DNA of 64,000 nt from Prototheca cutis. Lineage: Eukaryota > Chlorophyta > Trebouxiophyceae > Chlorellales > Chlorellaceae. The position numbers and the translations under genes were made by a program. This document shows, one piece after another, positions 33,758-46,600 of this stretch. The notes under the pieces are model-generated. The model did no database searches. It was given only the letters and a program-made list of their open reading frames with translations, and was not told the origin of the DNA. The DNA lies in assembly GCA_002897115.2 (NCBI GenBank), contig BCIH01000004.1, positions 550,450-614,449 on the forward strand. The letters are read 5' to 3'. Within the stretch, counting starts at the first letter, position 1. Each line of letters begins with the position of its first letter.

Positions 33758-35120
33758 TCACGCTGGCTGCGGTGTCCTTTTAGGGATTTTACCCCCAAAC
33801 CTCTCCACGGCCTCGGGCTGCACGATGTTTGGCGGTGAATCGGCTTCCAGATCCGTCAGGGCTTGACGTATCCGACGCGTCAGATCTCGCCACACCTGCG
33901 AGTATTAGCAATGCCACGCAGGACCGAGCATTCGACGAAATCTCACACTCCTATCGTGAGGTTGGTTCATGCGTGTCGGACGGCTATTCTTCCTCGCCGC
34001 GGCGAACGGCGTATCCATGCCGTATCCATCCTCCCCGGGCGGCACGTGCGCCCCACAAAGGAACCCATCCACAGGCAGCGGCCCCCCCCCGTCTTACCTG
34101 CTGCTGATCGACGCCGTCCCGGTTACAATTGCAGGAGATGTCATCCAGCTGCACAGGCTGTCCGACCTTGACATATACCCTCTGATTGACGGCAGGCAGC
34201 CGGGATCTGTAGGGCATCACCTGCCCCATTCCGCTGTGGTACAGGGGCAGTACGGTGGGCTGCCGCCCATCATCCTCCCGCATGGCGTCGCAGATGAGCT
34301 TGCCCACGCCCCAGCGCAGCTCACCCAGCGTGCCCGTGTACACCACCCGGCCTTCCGGGAAAATGTGGAGCCAGTCACCGCGGCCCACCGCCGCCGCCGC
34401 GGCGCGCATCGCCGGCTGTTCCAGGCCGCTGCCTCGGGAAATGGGAAGCGTCTTCCCAGACTGGAAGAATTGACTGCATTCGTTGAATTGGTGGCGATGG
34501 CAGGCCCTAAATGCAGAGCGTTGGATGTCCAATGTAGCACCGGCCCGGAGGAGCCGGGGCCCTTGTTCACTCGGCAAAACCGACCCAGATCGGTCGAGAC
34601 ACTCCTGCCCAAGCCCCGGCTCACCCGAGCATGGGGTTCCGATAGCAGAGCTCCGCAGCACAGAGGCTCCACCGCACGCCATGGTGACGGTACTCAGTGA
34701 AGAAAAATGATAGGGGAGTGAGAGCTGAGAGCACCACCGGGTCATCCACTGTGCTGCGGCACCAAGCGGGGGGCAGAGAAGGCCTTCGTTCTGGATGTCT
34801 GCCATGCCGCCCATGTTGCCCTTGAACCAAGGCAGACGGAGCAGGGAACAAGCATGTCAGTCACGATAGGCACACTCTCCAACCACGCAGCACCTGGTGT
34901 GATTGCTGACAGTGATGAGACCGTGGCCCGGCTCCCGCTGCATCACGTGCTCCAGGAAGGTTTCGGACCCATCCACCTCCAGGCGGTTCAGGACGCCCAG
35001 TACGAGTTTGCTGACGCTGGCCACAAATCCCAGGGTCAGGGACCTGCCGATCTCGCCCCAGGGTGCGTCCAGCACTTGGTGCTGGCTCAGCGACTGCTCG
35101 GGCTCAAGCAGGGAATCCAT
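33758..35120 (-). CDS. TAZ: Tafazzin-like phospholipid-lysophospholipid acyltransferase
   Basis: Remodels cardiolipin acyl chains on mitochondrial membranes in animals and yeast. Exons in coding order: 35120-34894, 34753-34625, 34473-34098, 33895-33758; 289 aa, a size typical of tafazzin, and every junction is in phase. The acyltransferase HX4D motif (NHTSTVDD) is assembled across the first splice; then WSLCAAELCYRNPML, GKTLPISRGSGL, GDWLHIFPEGRV (glycerol-phosphate-binding E-G-R), LRWGVGKLICDA and LPLYHSGMGQVMP, all characteristic of tafazzin rather than PlsC-type enzymes. C-terminus RDLTRRIRQALTDLEAD. No obvious presequence, as in other tafazzins. Confidence 0.93.
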
Positions 35121-35784
35121 GGGGGCGGATCCCGTGATTCCTACCACGGCCTCAGTGCCCGCGCTGCAGCAGCTTCAGACGGCTCTGTCAGGAATTGGCG
35201 TTAAATGGTAAAGTCACTGGAGCATGCCACACCGGATTCTGGCGCTTCCTGTGCCAAATCCCTGGGGTGGCCGGGCAGGGCCGTGGAGGCAGAAGTGCCC
35301 CCGGTGGCAGGGTGACACCCTGTCGCTCGCTCACGCCCAATGGCCCAGCCGGCCCGTGGTATTTATTTCTAATACAGCGCCGTGTCTCATGTGCAACACT
35401 TGCATGTAGGTGAGGAGGGCTGTCCAGCAAGGGACACACGCATCGCCCCCATGCGGATGTCATGCGCGGTCGGATCGCATCTCCTGTTTGGGTGACCGGA
35501 CCAGCGCACCGGATGACGCAAACGATCACCCCGAATACTGAAACCCAAGTGGTGCATGAGGCTATGCCAAATACAATACCATGATCCGTGCTGGGCTGGG
35601 CAGACCCGCCGCAATTGGCCTGTCGGCACGAAGCATTCGTCAGCTGCGCCCCATGGTAGGTTCTGGCTGTGCCATTCCGATGCGCCCAGGTCTGGCCGCA
35701 CACATCTCTGCCTGCCATGGCATTCCTAGTAGAGAATGACAACTTATGGACACGTGACGGGCGCTTCTGTTCGCGCTCGCGCAG
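35121..35784. promoter_or_regulatory. Divergent upstream region of tafazzin (-) and the YCII gene (+)
   Basis: Holds the tafazzin promoter and the unresolved 5' exon and promoter of the YCII gene; candidate tiny first exons starting at ATG 35669 or 35717 could not be confirmed. Confidence 0.4.
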
Positions 35785-36491
35785 GCTACCGCCGCTGCTC
35801 CCGGGAATGGACACACCTACTATGCCCTCCAGTACAAGACTGTGGAGGACATGGAGACCAAGCGCACCCCCCACCGCAAGGATCATCTCGACTACCTGAA
35901 GGATCTGGTGAGTTGGACGATTTCTGCAAGACCCTGTTTTCTGGATCCGACGGATGTGGCAGGTCCGGGTGGAATGACCTGGTCTGGGCTGCTGGCCTGA
36001 CGCCGCCCGCCGTCCACCCTCACACCCATGGCGCTGCTCCGCAGGCGGACCAGCACAAGCTTGCCATGGGCGGTGCCCTGGTCGAACCCGTGGACGCATC
36101 GCTGCTCATCTTCAGGAACTGCACAAAGGAGGTGCGGTCGGTGGCAAGGGGCCCTGGGTGCCCGTCGTCGAAGTGTCAGCAGGGTGAAGTCCCGCACTCT
36201 GGATGGTGCAGGGGTGATCATCCCATGCCATCCTCGATGCCTCGCAGGAAGTGGAGAAAATTGCGGCTGAGGACCCTTACACGAAGGCCAACCTCATCAC
36301 CGAATGGTGGGCAAGCGTGCATGGCTGCGCATACATTTGGCTTGGGCATGGAAGATGTGCGCCGCGCTTGCAAACAGACCCGCATGCCTGTCGTCAGTCG
36401 GCACACAGGAAATTGCCACGCCCCGCAAGCTCCCATTCCCACAAGCAGGTCGGTGCGAAAGTACATGCGCGTGGTTGGAGATGTGGAGTGA
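35785..36491 (+). CDS. YCII-domain (YciI-like) protein, first exon not found
   Basis: Small protein of the dimeric alpha+beta barrel YCII family, whose members are mostly of unknown activity. Exons: 35785-35907, 36045-36131, 36248-36306, 36449-36491; in phase to TGA. Core: TYYALQYKTVEDMETKRTPHR with the family's His, LDYLKDLADQHKLAMGGAL, ASLLIFRNCTKEEVEKIAAEDPY and KANLITEWSVRKYMRVVG, the complete YCII fold of about 95 residues. An in-frame TGA lies upstream of the acceptor at 35784, so a separate first exon must supply the start codon and possibly a targeting peptide. Confidence 0.85.
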
Positions 36492-36646
36492 GCTTTCATG
36501 CGGATGGCTGAGCCTCAGAGCCCTGCCTCCTCGTAGTTAGGTGGGGACCCTCCACGGCACAGGGACTGCCCTGCTGCAGACCTTCAGGCCGCTTTTTCTT
36601 TTTCAATGTGCCAGACTCCTAGACGACCGCGCCTTGAGGCCAGGAC

Positions 36647-38170
36647 TTAGAGGCGAATGCCTGGTCGGCGACGCTTGGCCAGTGCGGCCCGTCGCCGCCG
36701 CCGCTCCTCCTCGTCTTCGCTGCTCCCTGCGTCAGCCTGCGGTTCCTTGGAGTTCTGCTTTCTTTCCTCGGGGGAGTCCCCTTGACCGTCCTTTTGGAAC
36801 GCAAGATCCTTTTCACGCTCGGCTGCCCGCCTGCGAGGTAGCGAAGGACAGGGATAGAGGGGGGGTGGTTGGACGGGGCACGACGACAGGGACAGGCAGG
36901 GGGGTCTTGGTGGCTGAAGACTGGCCGCCGGTGCCACATCAAACCCGGTCCAGATACAGAAACCAGGCCTGGATGCCCAAGCCAGACTGCACACGTCCAC
37001 AACCTTTGTGCCAGCTCAGCCCTCTGCCGTTTCAGCACGCTCTTCATCTGGCGCTCCTTCAGCTGGCTGACAAGTTGCGCCTGGAAATCAGAGCCCTGGA
37101 GGGTCGTGCAGGGCGTGGGAGCGAGGCTGGCGTTTCATGCTGGATGCAATGAAGCACAGATGTTGCCGCACCAGCCCTGCCAAACCACCACCAGCACAGC
37201 CCTGTTCCCTTGTAGAAACAAGGAAAACAACCGAGCATCCCGATGAACCTCCTGCTTGCGGAGCTCGGCAGCCTGAGCAGTCTGTGCGGCATTCAACGCT
37301 ACGCGCTCTTCCAGGGTGGTGCCTGCCTCTTTGTCGCGCTTTTTCTTCAGCACCGACTCGAGGTGGTGTTGCAGCAAGGTCTCCTGTGATGGCAGCAGGC
37401 GAGAGGTCGTTGGCCGATGGATGGGCGTTGGGCGGGGTGCACACTGAAAGAGGCCAAGCGACCGGCCTGTTCGTGTTTCTGCCATGGAGTCTCCTCCCCC
37501 GCCTCCTGCTCCCCCACCCCCACCCCAAAACACACACAGACGCGTGGGCGCGACAGACTGTCCAAAGACCCTTCCTCCTCACCAACTTGTCGGGGTCCCT
37601 CAGCGTGGCATAGGCCTCCTTCAGGGCCTCGAATGCCTGCCGTGCATCCACACCAAGGTTCTTATCGGGATGCACCAGGACCGACAGCCGCCGATAGGAG
37701 CGGGAGATGTCCTTTGGGTCCACGTTCCAAACAGGACGGCCCAGGGCATCGGCCTCGGGGACCGGAAGTCCCAGCAACCTTTGGTAGGCAGTGCAGTGTA
37801 TCAAGTCAGATCCAAAGGCAGCCGATTTCCGTGTGGCACTAGCGTCCGAGGGACAGAAGACGATGCGCCGCCCAGACGGAAAGCCATGCTCCCCATTCTG
37901 CAACCTCCCACAACACGTTCATTGCGCTGGCATCACATCCTCACATCAACACAACCCATGGACGCACGCAAAGTAGTCTTTCTCTCGGTGGTGCAGCGTG
38001 ATGCGCTGGATCACATCCTCCACCGTCATCTTGGTGGTCAGCTTCCGCAGCCTGTCCTCCTCCTGGGCCCTGCGCCTGGCCTCCACGGCCTCGGGGTCCA
38101 GCTGGGCGGCCTGCTCATTGAGCTGGGCGCACACCGCGTTGAACGCCCGATCGAGATGCCGGGAGCTCAT
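36647..38170 (-). CDS. J-domain co-chaperone (DNAJC8-like)
   Basis: Hsp70 co-chaperone. Exons in coding order: 38170-37968, 37778-37583, 37383-37249, 37080-37004, 36830-36647; 264 aa, sum in frame. Residues 1-65 are an acidic/basic helical lead (EEDRLRKLTTKMTVEDVIQRI), then YFALLGLPV and the J-domain proper (DISRSYRRLSVLVHPDKN with the HPD tripeptide; FEALKEAYATLRD), followed by long charged coiled-coil segments (SVLKKKRDKEA, QLKERQMKSVLKRQRAEL) and a Lys/Arg-rich tail ending KRRRPGIRL. The J-domain followed by a charged helix resembles the splicing-associated DNAJC8 group, which would place it in the nucleus; that is inference. It stands head to head with a second J-protein gene 640 bp away. 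Confidence 0.8.
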
Positions 38171-38812
38171 GGGGGCCACGTGACAGGTGGGCTCAATGGA
38201 GACGGTGGTGGGAAGCAGTCCCCGGCGTCATGCGACCGCAAGGATCCACGACGAGGCAACGAAGATCAGATGAACCGTCAAACAATCTTGTCTAATCACT
38301 GCCAAACTTTGCAAGCTATGCTTCCGTCGCATCAAGCGGGATATCGGATCGCTGCATAAAGGCTACGACTGTGCGCGCAGGCTCGCCGTTGTCGGCCTTG
38401 CAAAGTCAGCCAAGCATAGACTCCGATTCAGCTGAATTTCCAATTAGTGTGAGGCCGATATCGATGCCAGCTATGTAGAATGTGACGCCTGTGCGTTCTG
38501 CATGTGCGGCCGTAGCTGGCAGTTCTGTAGGGGCAGGTGCTTGCTGGTGGTTGCTTGGGGCTCGGGAATCGGGCGTAGATTCTGCCACCTTCGCAAGAAG
38601 CTTGCTTTCCATGTCTAGAAAAACAAAGGAACAATCGAATTCAGCTGTTTCGATTGCCTGCTTCGTTTTGGACCAGGAAACAGGTTCCAGTAAACGTGCG
38701 CGGAGACTCCGACACGCTTCGCACGTCGGCACCGCGGGGAGCAGGTGCTGTCACGACACGTGAGGTGGGTTGGCCCAGACTCTGCGAAAGGAGCCTGCGG
38801 CGTGACAACGCG
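38171..38812. promoter_or_regulatory. Shared upstream region of two J-protein genes
   Basis: 640 bp between divergent start codons at 38170 (-) and 38813 (+). No coding frame supported and no heat-shock element consensus (nGAAn inverted repeats) was convincing by eye. Confidence 0.4.
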
Positions 38813-40021
38813 ATGGTATTACTTCCCTATAGCAATACTGCACCGTTTATGGGCAGAATGCTGACTGCTCGCTGCACCGTGCCCCCTGGCACGGCTCGGC
38901 CGTTCCAGGCTGGTTCTCCGACACGCCGGCCACACGGGCATGCCAGGAACCCCTACAAGGCAAGTTTGGGAGCGCGGTGCACGTCTCGAGCGTTTGATTG
39001 AATGTACAGATTGTGAATGGGTGACTGGACCCTGAACGGTTGCCTTGTGGGCGGAAGGCATGGGCTAGGCCAGGGGCGCCAGTGCGCGGTCTCTCGGGCC
39101 CAAGACCCCTCGCGCTCCCCTTGAAAGGTACTCCCAGAAACTTCCCACACACGCATGTCATGCCTGTGTATCAAACTGCAATCCCTCGGAGTCCCTTGCA
39201 GGTGCGCGTTTGTCAGAGCCTGGAGGATCCCTGGCAGACGCTTGGGATTGGGCCGCTGGCGTCCCAGGCAGAGGTCAAGGCAGCCCACCGCAGGCTCGTC
39301 CGGCAGTACCACCCTGACGTGCAGCTTACACAGGGAGGGTCCGGTCCAGACCAATTCCTTGCAATCCAGCATGCCTACGAGATTATCATGGGCCGGGCAT
39401 TGGGCAGGCCGGTCCCAGAGTCGACACAGCATGGCGGCTGGAACTTTCACGACTGGTGCGCGCATGCAATGGGCAATTGCCTGATGATGCAGTATGGGAG
39501 CAAGGGTCGCGTAGAACCATTGGCAGGGTTGCTGTGCACTCAACTGCCTGCAGCAGATGATTCTCGTGTGCGTCTTGGTGGTGAGATGTTGAGCACCCTG
39601 GGAAGCAGCAGGCTGTTGGTCCTTTCAGACACCCACATATACCCACACAAACGCATGCAGGTTTTGGAGCTTTGCAAGGCGCCGGTCTTCACGAGAGTCG
39701 ACGCAGACTGCGATGCCTGATCGTGGGCAGTGGCGCCAGCAGGTGGAGTTGCTCCGCCGCCGGGGACGGCGGACGGTGCAGAATGCCACGGCACGCGACG
39801 ATGGCGCACATGCGACGGCCCAGAGGAAACAGCCGGCGGCAGCAGGTGGCGGCGAGTCTTGGCAGTCGGCCCGCCGCTCTGCGGAAGGCCAGCCCTATGA
39901 CGGTCGGTCCCCGGCGCAGCCCGCCGGTGGTGAGGCGCAACCAGCAAAGAACCTGGGAACGCAGCTGGCGGGGCTGCGCCGGCGGGCAGCGATGAAGCAG
40001 GATCTGTCCACAGGGCAGTGA
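38813..40021 (+). CDS. J-domain protein, probably plastid-targeted
   Basis: Hsp70 co-chaperone. Exons: 38813-38959, 39202-39455, 39679-40021; 247 aa, in frame. Residues 1-49 are rich in Arg, Thr, Pro and Ala with almost no acids, typical of an algal plastid transit peptide. J-domain: LEDPWQTLGIGPL, EVKAAHRRLVRQYHPDVQL (HPD), FLAIQHAYEIIMG. The rest is low-complexity and basic, ending LAGLRRRAAMKQ. Intron 1 starts AAG|GCAAGT (38960) and is needed in that form to keep frame, so a GC-AG intron. Intron 2 donor TG|GTGCGC gives a Trp codon across the splice, matching the F-x-x-W seen at this place in related plant J-proteins. Confidence 0.78.
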
Positions 40022-40478
40022 CAGTATGGCGAGGGGGATCGGTCAGTCGGTGCCGCTGGCCTGTCGCAGGCACCCTCTGAAAATTTCTAATGACGATCAA
40101 GCGAAAATGGGCACGAAATTTTGCTTCAGAGCCAGGGCTGCATGCCACGGGGAGCATGCAAGAAACCTCCATTTTGTTGTTCCCGAGAAGATTTTCCTAT
40201 ATTGATCCTGTGCTGTAGTCTGTCCAAACATGCTCACACCATCATGCCTTTTGCTTTCGGTCTGCATTCGTTTGCGTGCTTCTGCTTTTGCTTCTGCTGC
40301 ATGATGATATTCGCCGTGCGAAACCCACCCCTCTTGCCACAGCTCCAGCACTGGACCCATTTCATGTAACGTCAACCGTCGACAAAGTCTACAGAGTGTG
40401 TGTGTGTGTGCGCGCGCGCGCGCGCGCGTGTGCGTGCATTGAGGGAGATGCATGGGCTGATGCCGCTCGATCCTATTA
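40022..40478. other. Convergent 3' region with (GT)n(GC)n microsatellite
   Basis: Between the plastid J-protein (+) and NAXD (-). A GT/GC dinucleotide run lies at about 40395-40434. No further gene seen. Confidence 0.6.
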
Positions 40479-42400
40479 TTACATCCTGACCGATGCGGGT
40501 CTGTCGCCCACCAGCTCATCCACCACGGGTCCCAGGTGGGCCGCAACGTCCCCAGCACCCATGGCCCTTCCCTTGTCCATGTACGCCTGCCGCGCAGCCA
40601 TCCTGTGCGTGCGTGTGCGTGGGAGAGGGAGAGCAGTCATTCCAGGAGCTGACAATGCTCTCCATGTTCGTCGGCCCATGTCCAGGCCCATCGCCATGGC
40701 GTCCAAGACGGACAGCACAAGCCGATGCCAGATCGCACCTGACCAGGGCGCTCGCTCCATAGCAGGCCAGGAGGCGGGGCGAGGGCCGGCCGCGGTCGTC
40801 GCCCTGTGGTGGCGAATCCTTGCTTGCACGTCGGATCCACGCAAGGAACGCTGCCACGCAGCCAGACAGCACGTCGCCCTGGTAGTCGTGTGCAGAGAGG
40901 GGGGTTTTACTTGCAGTGGATGCGTATGACTGGTGGGTGGGCGGGCAACTCTCTCTCTCACACCCGACTGCGCACCTGGCCTCCTACGCGCCGCAGGGAT
41001 CCCGGCTCTGAGCACTGCACTTGGTCCTCGGCGTCTGCAGCCACGTCAGACCTGCCCTTTTGCAGGATGGCAGGGCCCCGCAGCGCGCTGGCAAGCTCGG
41101 CACAGGCCCGGGACCCGTCGGTGTCCACGCCGCAGGCACGAGCCAGCCGGCCAAATTCCACGACATTGGGAGTTAGCACGGCCAGCTGGTTGCCTGCAAC
41201 GTGTGGGTGGGTGGATGGGAAGTGGGGGTGCAGCCGGAGGAGCTTGCACACATTGGCCCACAACCACATGTTTCCTGTGACACAGACGAGCCGCTCATTG
41301 CCTAACCTCATCATCATCGTTCAAATGCGCACCCTGGACGAGGCTGGCATCCTTGTTGACCATCCAAAGGCCATCGGCATCCACAACCAGTGGCAGCTGT
41401 CGCTCGGTCACGCTTCGCAGCACCTGAATGAGTGGTGGTAGTACGGGGGTGGTAAGGAGGGCGTGACTGGGTTGCATTGGAGATGGCAAACCCAGCTCAC
41501 TCCCTAAAAAATCAGTGACAGCACGCTGCTACCGCAGTTTCACCCTGCCTCAGCTACACAACTCTCGACCAGGCCGCCACGCCGCACACCCTGGAGGCCG
41601 TTTCCAAGACGAGATCGTCCCGCCCGAGGCCCGGCCCGACTACGACAGCATCAAAACGGTCGAGCCATTCGGAGATGGCGGCGAGTGCCTTGTCCACCAG
41701 CCGCTTTCTTTCCTCCTTGGACAGCTGTGCAAGGAAAGCAGCACGCGGGAAGAGGTGGGAGCCTGAGTGCACATGATGGGCAACGCATGGAACGGTGTGA
41801 CACATGTGCTGTGATACGATACTCAGCTCCATCCAATGATGACATTCCCAAGCACCTCGTGCGAATAGTCTTGGCTGTCGGGGAGGTAGGGGTGCACGAT
41901 GAGCTCTGGACTGTAGCCCTTGATCACCGTGGCGGCTCCTTCGGTGCAAAATACATGGGCGATGTCTGCGCCGACCTATGGGCATTGAGGCGAGAGAACA
42001 GGGTCAGTCACTCCGCATTGGCGGCATGGCATCGGCCACACGGCACCACGGACGACTGCAGGGCCCATTTCAAACACCCAATCCCAGGAACACCCCCTGC
42101 ATTACCTTGAGGGCGGCAAAGGCCGAGAAAAATGGGGCGCCGGTGTACTCCCTGCAGCCGCCAATCACCGCAATCTTTCCCGCCTGTCCCTTGTGTGCAA
42201 CATCTGTGTTGAAGCAGTGAGCGCAGCGTGAATGTGATGGGGAACAGTGAAGAAAACGCCGGCTGCAGCCTGCGAACACTCTGCATGCATGCCGGATGCA
42301 GCCATGACCGCGGCTCTGCCGTCCTACCTGTCAGCTTGGGGACCAGGGCCAGAGCCCGCTTGAGCAGCTCCTCGGAGCTGGGCGCACCTGCTGCTGTCAT
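40479..42400 (-). CDS. NAXD: ATP- or ADP-dependent NAD(P)HX dehydratase
   Basis: Repairs hydrated NAD(P)H by phosphorylation and dehydration. Exons in coding order: 42400-42328, 42203-42106, 41975-41856, 41724-41590, 41423-41333, 41193-40976, 40878-40739, 40602-40479; 332 aa, total in frame. Ribokinase-like signatures: [28 protein letters not shown] block, [35 protein letters not shown], and [15 protein letters not shown] with the catalytic Asp; C-terminus [14 protein letters not shown]. Start taken at the first ATG before the conserved LVPKLT block; an upstream exon adding a targeting peptide is possible, as animal and plant NAXD have organellar isoforms. Confidence 0.93.
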
Positions 42401-43626
42401 CACCTGTCTTACTGGAGCCAGCGCCTGTAGCAAGAGGCATGCGAGCAGCAGCCGGTGATGCTTTGTCGATGGAACAGCTGTTGAGGCCCCTCGACAGCGA
42501 CGAATCAACAATGTTGGGCGGGAACACCACCAAACAGCATGGTATCACAGCCACTGGTCTAAAGCAGAACCAGTCATTGAAATACCACGGCATGACTATC
42601 GTGGCCCTACCTTGACGGCGGGTAAGAGCTGCCTGCAGTGAACGGCGCCAGCTGGACCACTGTGCGCTCCCGCAAGGACGTTTGAGGCCAAGGTGCTGCT
42701 GCACAGAAGCCTCAATGGTCCAAGCATGCAGATTGCACCACAACAAGATTTATCAAGAGCTGGTGAATCTCATGACAGATGGTGACTCCGAAAATGAGGA
42801 GCGGACAGTGACCTCTGAGGGCTGATTCCTCCGGAACGGATGGCCACGCCGTTGGGCTCAGGGGCTTGTATTGCCAGACGACTCGCTTCCCTTGGATGCG
42901 TTGGTTTCTTTTCCAGTGCCCACTTATTTTCCACCGATTTTATTTCCAGCAATCTTCCGTCCGGATAAGTGACGATCGCCGGTGCCGACGAGGCCTCCAC
43001 GCCGGGTGCACGCGCCCGCAAAACTGTGATTCACGTCATGCGTGCTCGCGCGATCACCTCACGAACGGGCGACCGCTGAGATCCGCGCAGGATGTTCGTA
43101 CGCCCTCAGACGAGACGCAAGCCGCCAGAAGAACAAGTGCATAACAGACGAATGCGGCTTGGTCTTGTCCAGAGGGACGTTGGCAAAGCTCGCATGCATG
43201 CCGGTCAGCCTCGGGGGTAGCGCTGTTGTGCTCGCCTCGCGGACCAGGTGTTGACGCTGCGGCGATGGTGATACTGAAGTAATGACGTCCCCAAACACAC
43301 TGAATGCTTCAATGGCGGGCATGACGGCAGCAATGCCGAACGGCCTGCCCCGCCTCCGTACACGGCAGGCCCCGCGTGGGGGGGCCAGGCAGGTGGCCAG
43401 TCCTGTTCCCATGGGCGGCAAACCCTGGTACCGTGGAGTGAGTGTCATGCCGGTGCTGGGGTGTGCTCCTGGTTGCGTGTGTGGTAGGGAACTGGTGCCA
43501 CCACTGCTGGGCGAGACCGTTCTAGCCAATGGGGGCACCGGTTGACCGGCAGGGACTGTGTAGCTGGTGGCAACCAGCTTGCGTGCAGCATGCTGGTTGC
43601 TCAAATATGCTGCTGGCCAATGCTGA
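42401..43626. promoter_or_regulatory. Divergent upstream region of NAXD (-) and the CDPK (+)
   Basis: 1.2 kb. An open frame at 43282-43545 (+, 87 codons, basic, Pro/Gly-rich) could be a 5' exon of the kinase but its splicing into the kinase frame could not be shown. Otherwise nothing recognised. Confidence 0.35.
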
Positions 43627-46600
43627 ATGCTTTTCGTGCACGCACCTCGAAGGGTTCTTGAGGGGTGGGGACTGGCAGACCCCACGTTCGAAACCTGCAT
43701 CGAATCAATGCTGCCCGGTTCCCTCCTTTCTAAGCCCCCCCTTGAACAAAACACTGTTCATCAACAGGACCCGCACGAGCGCTACCGCTTCATCCGCGTG
43801 CTGGGCACCGGCCATTTCGCGGCGGTGTACCTGTGTTCGACGTTGGGCAGCGGCGAGCTAGTCGCCATCAAAGCATTGGACAAGCACCACCCCGAGTATG
43901 AGCGGCACACGGCGCTGGAGGAGGTGCGGGTGCTGGCCGCGCTGCAGGCCTGCCCCTCCGTCGTGAGCCTGCTGGAGGTGTGGGAGGACGGCTCGTACCT
44001 CTTCATCGTCCAGGAGGCATGCCTGGGCGGCGAGTTGTTCGATCGCGTCGTGCGCCAGCGCGCTTTCAGCGAGCGAGACGCCGCGCGGTGCATGGGCGCG
44101 GTGCTCGGCGTTGTCCGGCATGCGCACTCACGCAACGTGCTGCTGCGGGATCTGAAGCCTGAGAACTGGCTGCTGCGACGCGCAGAGGCCGAGGTGCACC
44201 CGGACAACCTCCGCGCCGTGGACTTTGGGCTGTCGGTCTTCCACCACCCCACCGCGCCCTGCACCGACCGTGTAGGTTCGAGCTATTACGTCGCGCCCGA
44301 GGTGCTCCAGGGCTCGTACTCCTTTCCGGCCGACCTCTGGTCGCTGGGCGTGATGGCCTACGTGCTGCTGTCGGGATTTCCGCCGTTTTGGGGTTCTGCC
44401 GACCCCGTAATTTTCCACCGCATTCTGCACGACGATGTTGACTTTGACTACGAGCCCTGGCACGGGGTCAGTTTGGCGGCCAAAGATTTCATTGCCCGAC
44501 TGCTGGTCAAGGACCCGGCGGCGCGCATGGGGCTGAACGAAGCGGCGGCGCACCCGTGGGTGGCCGACGCCCGTGCTGCCCCGAGCGCCCCCCTGCTCCC
44601 CCAGGTGCTGGACAGCCTGGCGGCGTTTACGAAGCAAACAAGGCTGCGCAAGCTCCTGCTCAGCGTCGTCGCGCGCCAGCTGTCCGAGGGCGAGATTGAC
44701 GCGCTGCGTGGCACGTTTGCCAGTCTGGACACCGACGGCGACGGCCTGGTCAGCGCCGCGGACATTGTCGAGGGCATGCGCCGCGCGGGCGTCGACGTCT
44801 GCGACGCGGGCCTGGCGCGGACTTTGGAAGAGCTCGGACCGCTACTGAAAGGGAAAATCAGCGCCGAAGAGTTTGTGGTCGCAGCGCTCGACACGCACAA
44901 GGTCCTCACCGCCAAGACGGTGAATGCAATCTTTGCTGAGCTGGACAGGGATGCCGATGGGTTGCTGGCGGTGGAGGAACTCGCCTTTGTCCTAGAGGAA
45001 TGCAACATCGACGTGGAGACTGACGCGCTGCGGCGGCTGATGCACCGCGAGGGTGCGCTGGATAAGAAGGGCATGATCTCCGCCGTCAGTTTCAAGAATC
45101 TCTTGCTGGGACATCCCGAGGACTCGGAGGAAGAGAATGCTGGCGGCGACAAGGGAGGAGGCGACGGCTGCAGTTTGGCGGCGGCGGCATTGCCATTCGA
45201 CACGGCCGGCAGTGGTGGCTTGGTGGCGAGCGGCAACTTGGACGCGGGTGGCGGCTCGTCGGGATCCGTTCGCCTGTCGCAGACGACCTCCGGCCGGTCA
45301 CTGGGCCAGGGTGCCACGCCGCGCCCAGGGCTGGCCCCCGTGCAGATCGAGTCCTACCTCCGCGACGTCCACCGCTTCGCCGCGGCTGGAGCGTTTAAGA
45401 AGCTCGCGATGCTGGTCATCGCGAGGCAACTTGACGGGCGGGAGGTGGCCGCGCTCCGGGCACTGTTCAACCGGCTGGACCCCTGCGGGTCTGGGGTGCT
45501 GACGCTGGAGGTGCTGCGTCGCGAGCTGGGCGGGCGCGTGGGTGATGGCGACCTGGAGGACCTGATGGAGGTGCTGGACTTGAAGCACACGGGCACGCAC
45601 ATCGACTTTGACGAGTTTCTGGCGGCGGCGCTGGAGGACCAGCACCTGGTGACGGAGACCAAGATGCGTGCGGCGTTTGACTACTTTGACCGCGACGCGC
45701 ACGGCGTCATCACCGCGAGCGAGCTGGGCGAGGTGCTGCGCGAAGTTGGCATGGCCGACGCTGACGTCAGCATGCTGCTGGAAAGCGCGGTGCCCCAGAC
45801 CGCCGACCGCCAAGGGCTCGAGTGCGGCACCGTCACGTACCAGGACTTTAGGCGCGTGCTGCTCAGTCAGGGGCCCAACATGCTCACCGCACCCTGCACG
45901 CCACGGTCGCAGGGCAGTGGTGCGGGCGGGACCGGCACGCAGCCCACGCCTAGAAGTGGAGGAGCCCTCTCCCCGGCCGATGCTGGTACTGCTGGCGCTG
46001 TCGCGGTAACCGCCGCAGGTGTGCTCCCGGGAGGAGCGGAAGATGCGCTGGGCACGCCGTCCTCGGGCCCGGGAACCGCGCCGATTGCAGAACTGGCCGA
46101 GATGCTGGATGCGGCGTGGACGCCTCGGCTGGCGACGGGGGAGGACCTGGCCTGCAGTCCGCTTCACACGCCGCGGGCGGCCCACACCTTTGACGAAACG
46201 CTCGAGAAGAGTGGCGCTGGCATCAGCGAGCGCAGGGCCACTCGTGAGCTTGAAGAAAAGGGGATTGCCATACCGAGCGCCATCGGCACCGCCCCCCCCA
46301 CCACTGCCGCTGTGGCACGGCCGCCTCAGTCGCCCAACCTCATCTCCCTCAAGCCGCGGCCACGACCGGGGTCCGACGACGGAACCCCCCGGGCCACAGG
46401 CGCTGGTAGCACCAACCCCAGCGGCCGCAGCCTGACGCACGAAGCGGTGCGGCGGCGAGTGCAGACGTATGTGGCGGCTTGGCCGCCGGGCGGGCTGCCG
46501 CACAGGCACTATGACTCGGCAGTCAAGCGATCGGCGGCATCAGAAGACGCCGCGGCGGCTGCCGGCGGCGGCAATGACCTGAGCGCGCCGAGCCTGAGCC

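Noticed and set aside
43282..43545. 87-codon plus-strand frame as first CDPK exon
   Set aside because: No donor/acceptor pair was found that joins it in phase to the kinase frame with confidence, so it was left unannotated.
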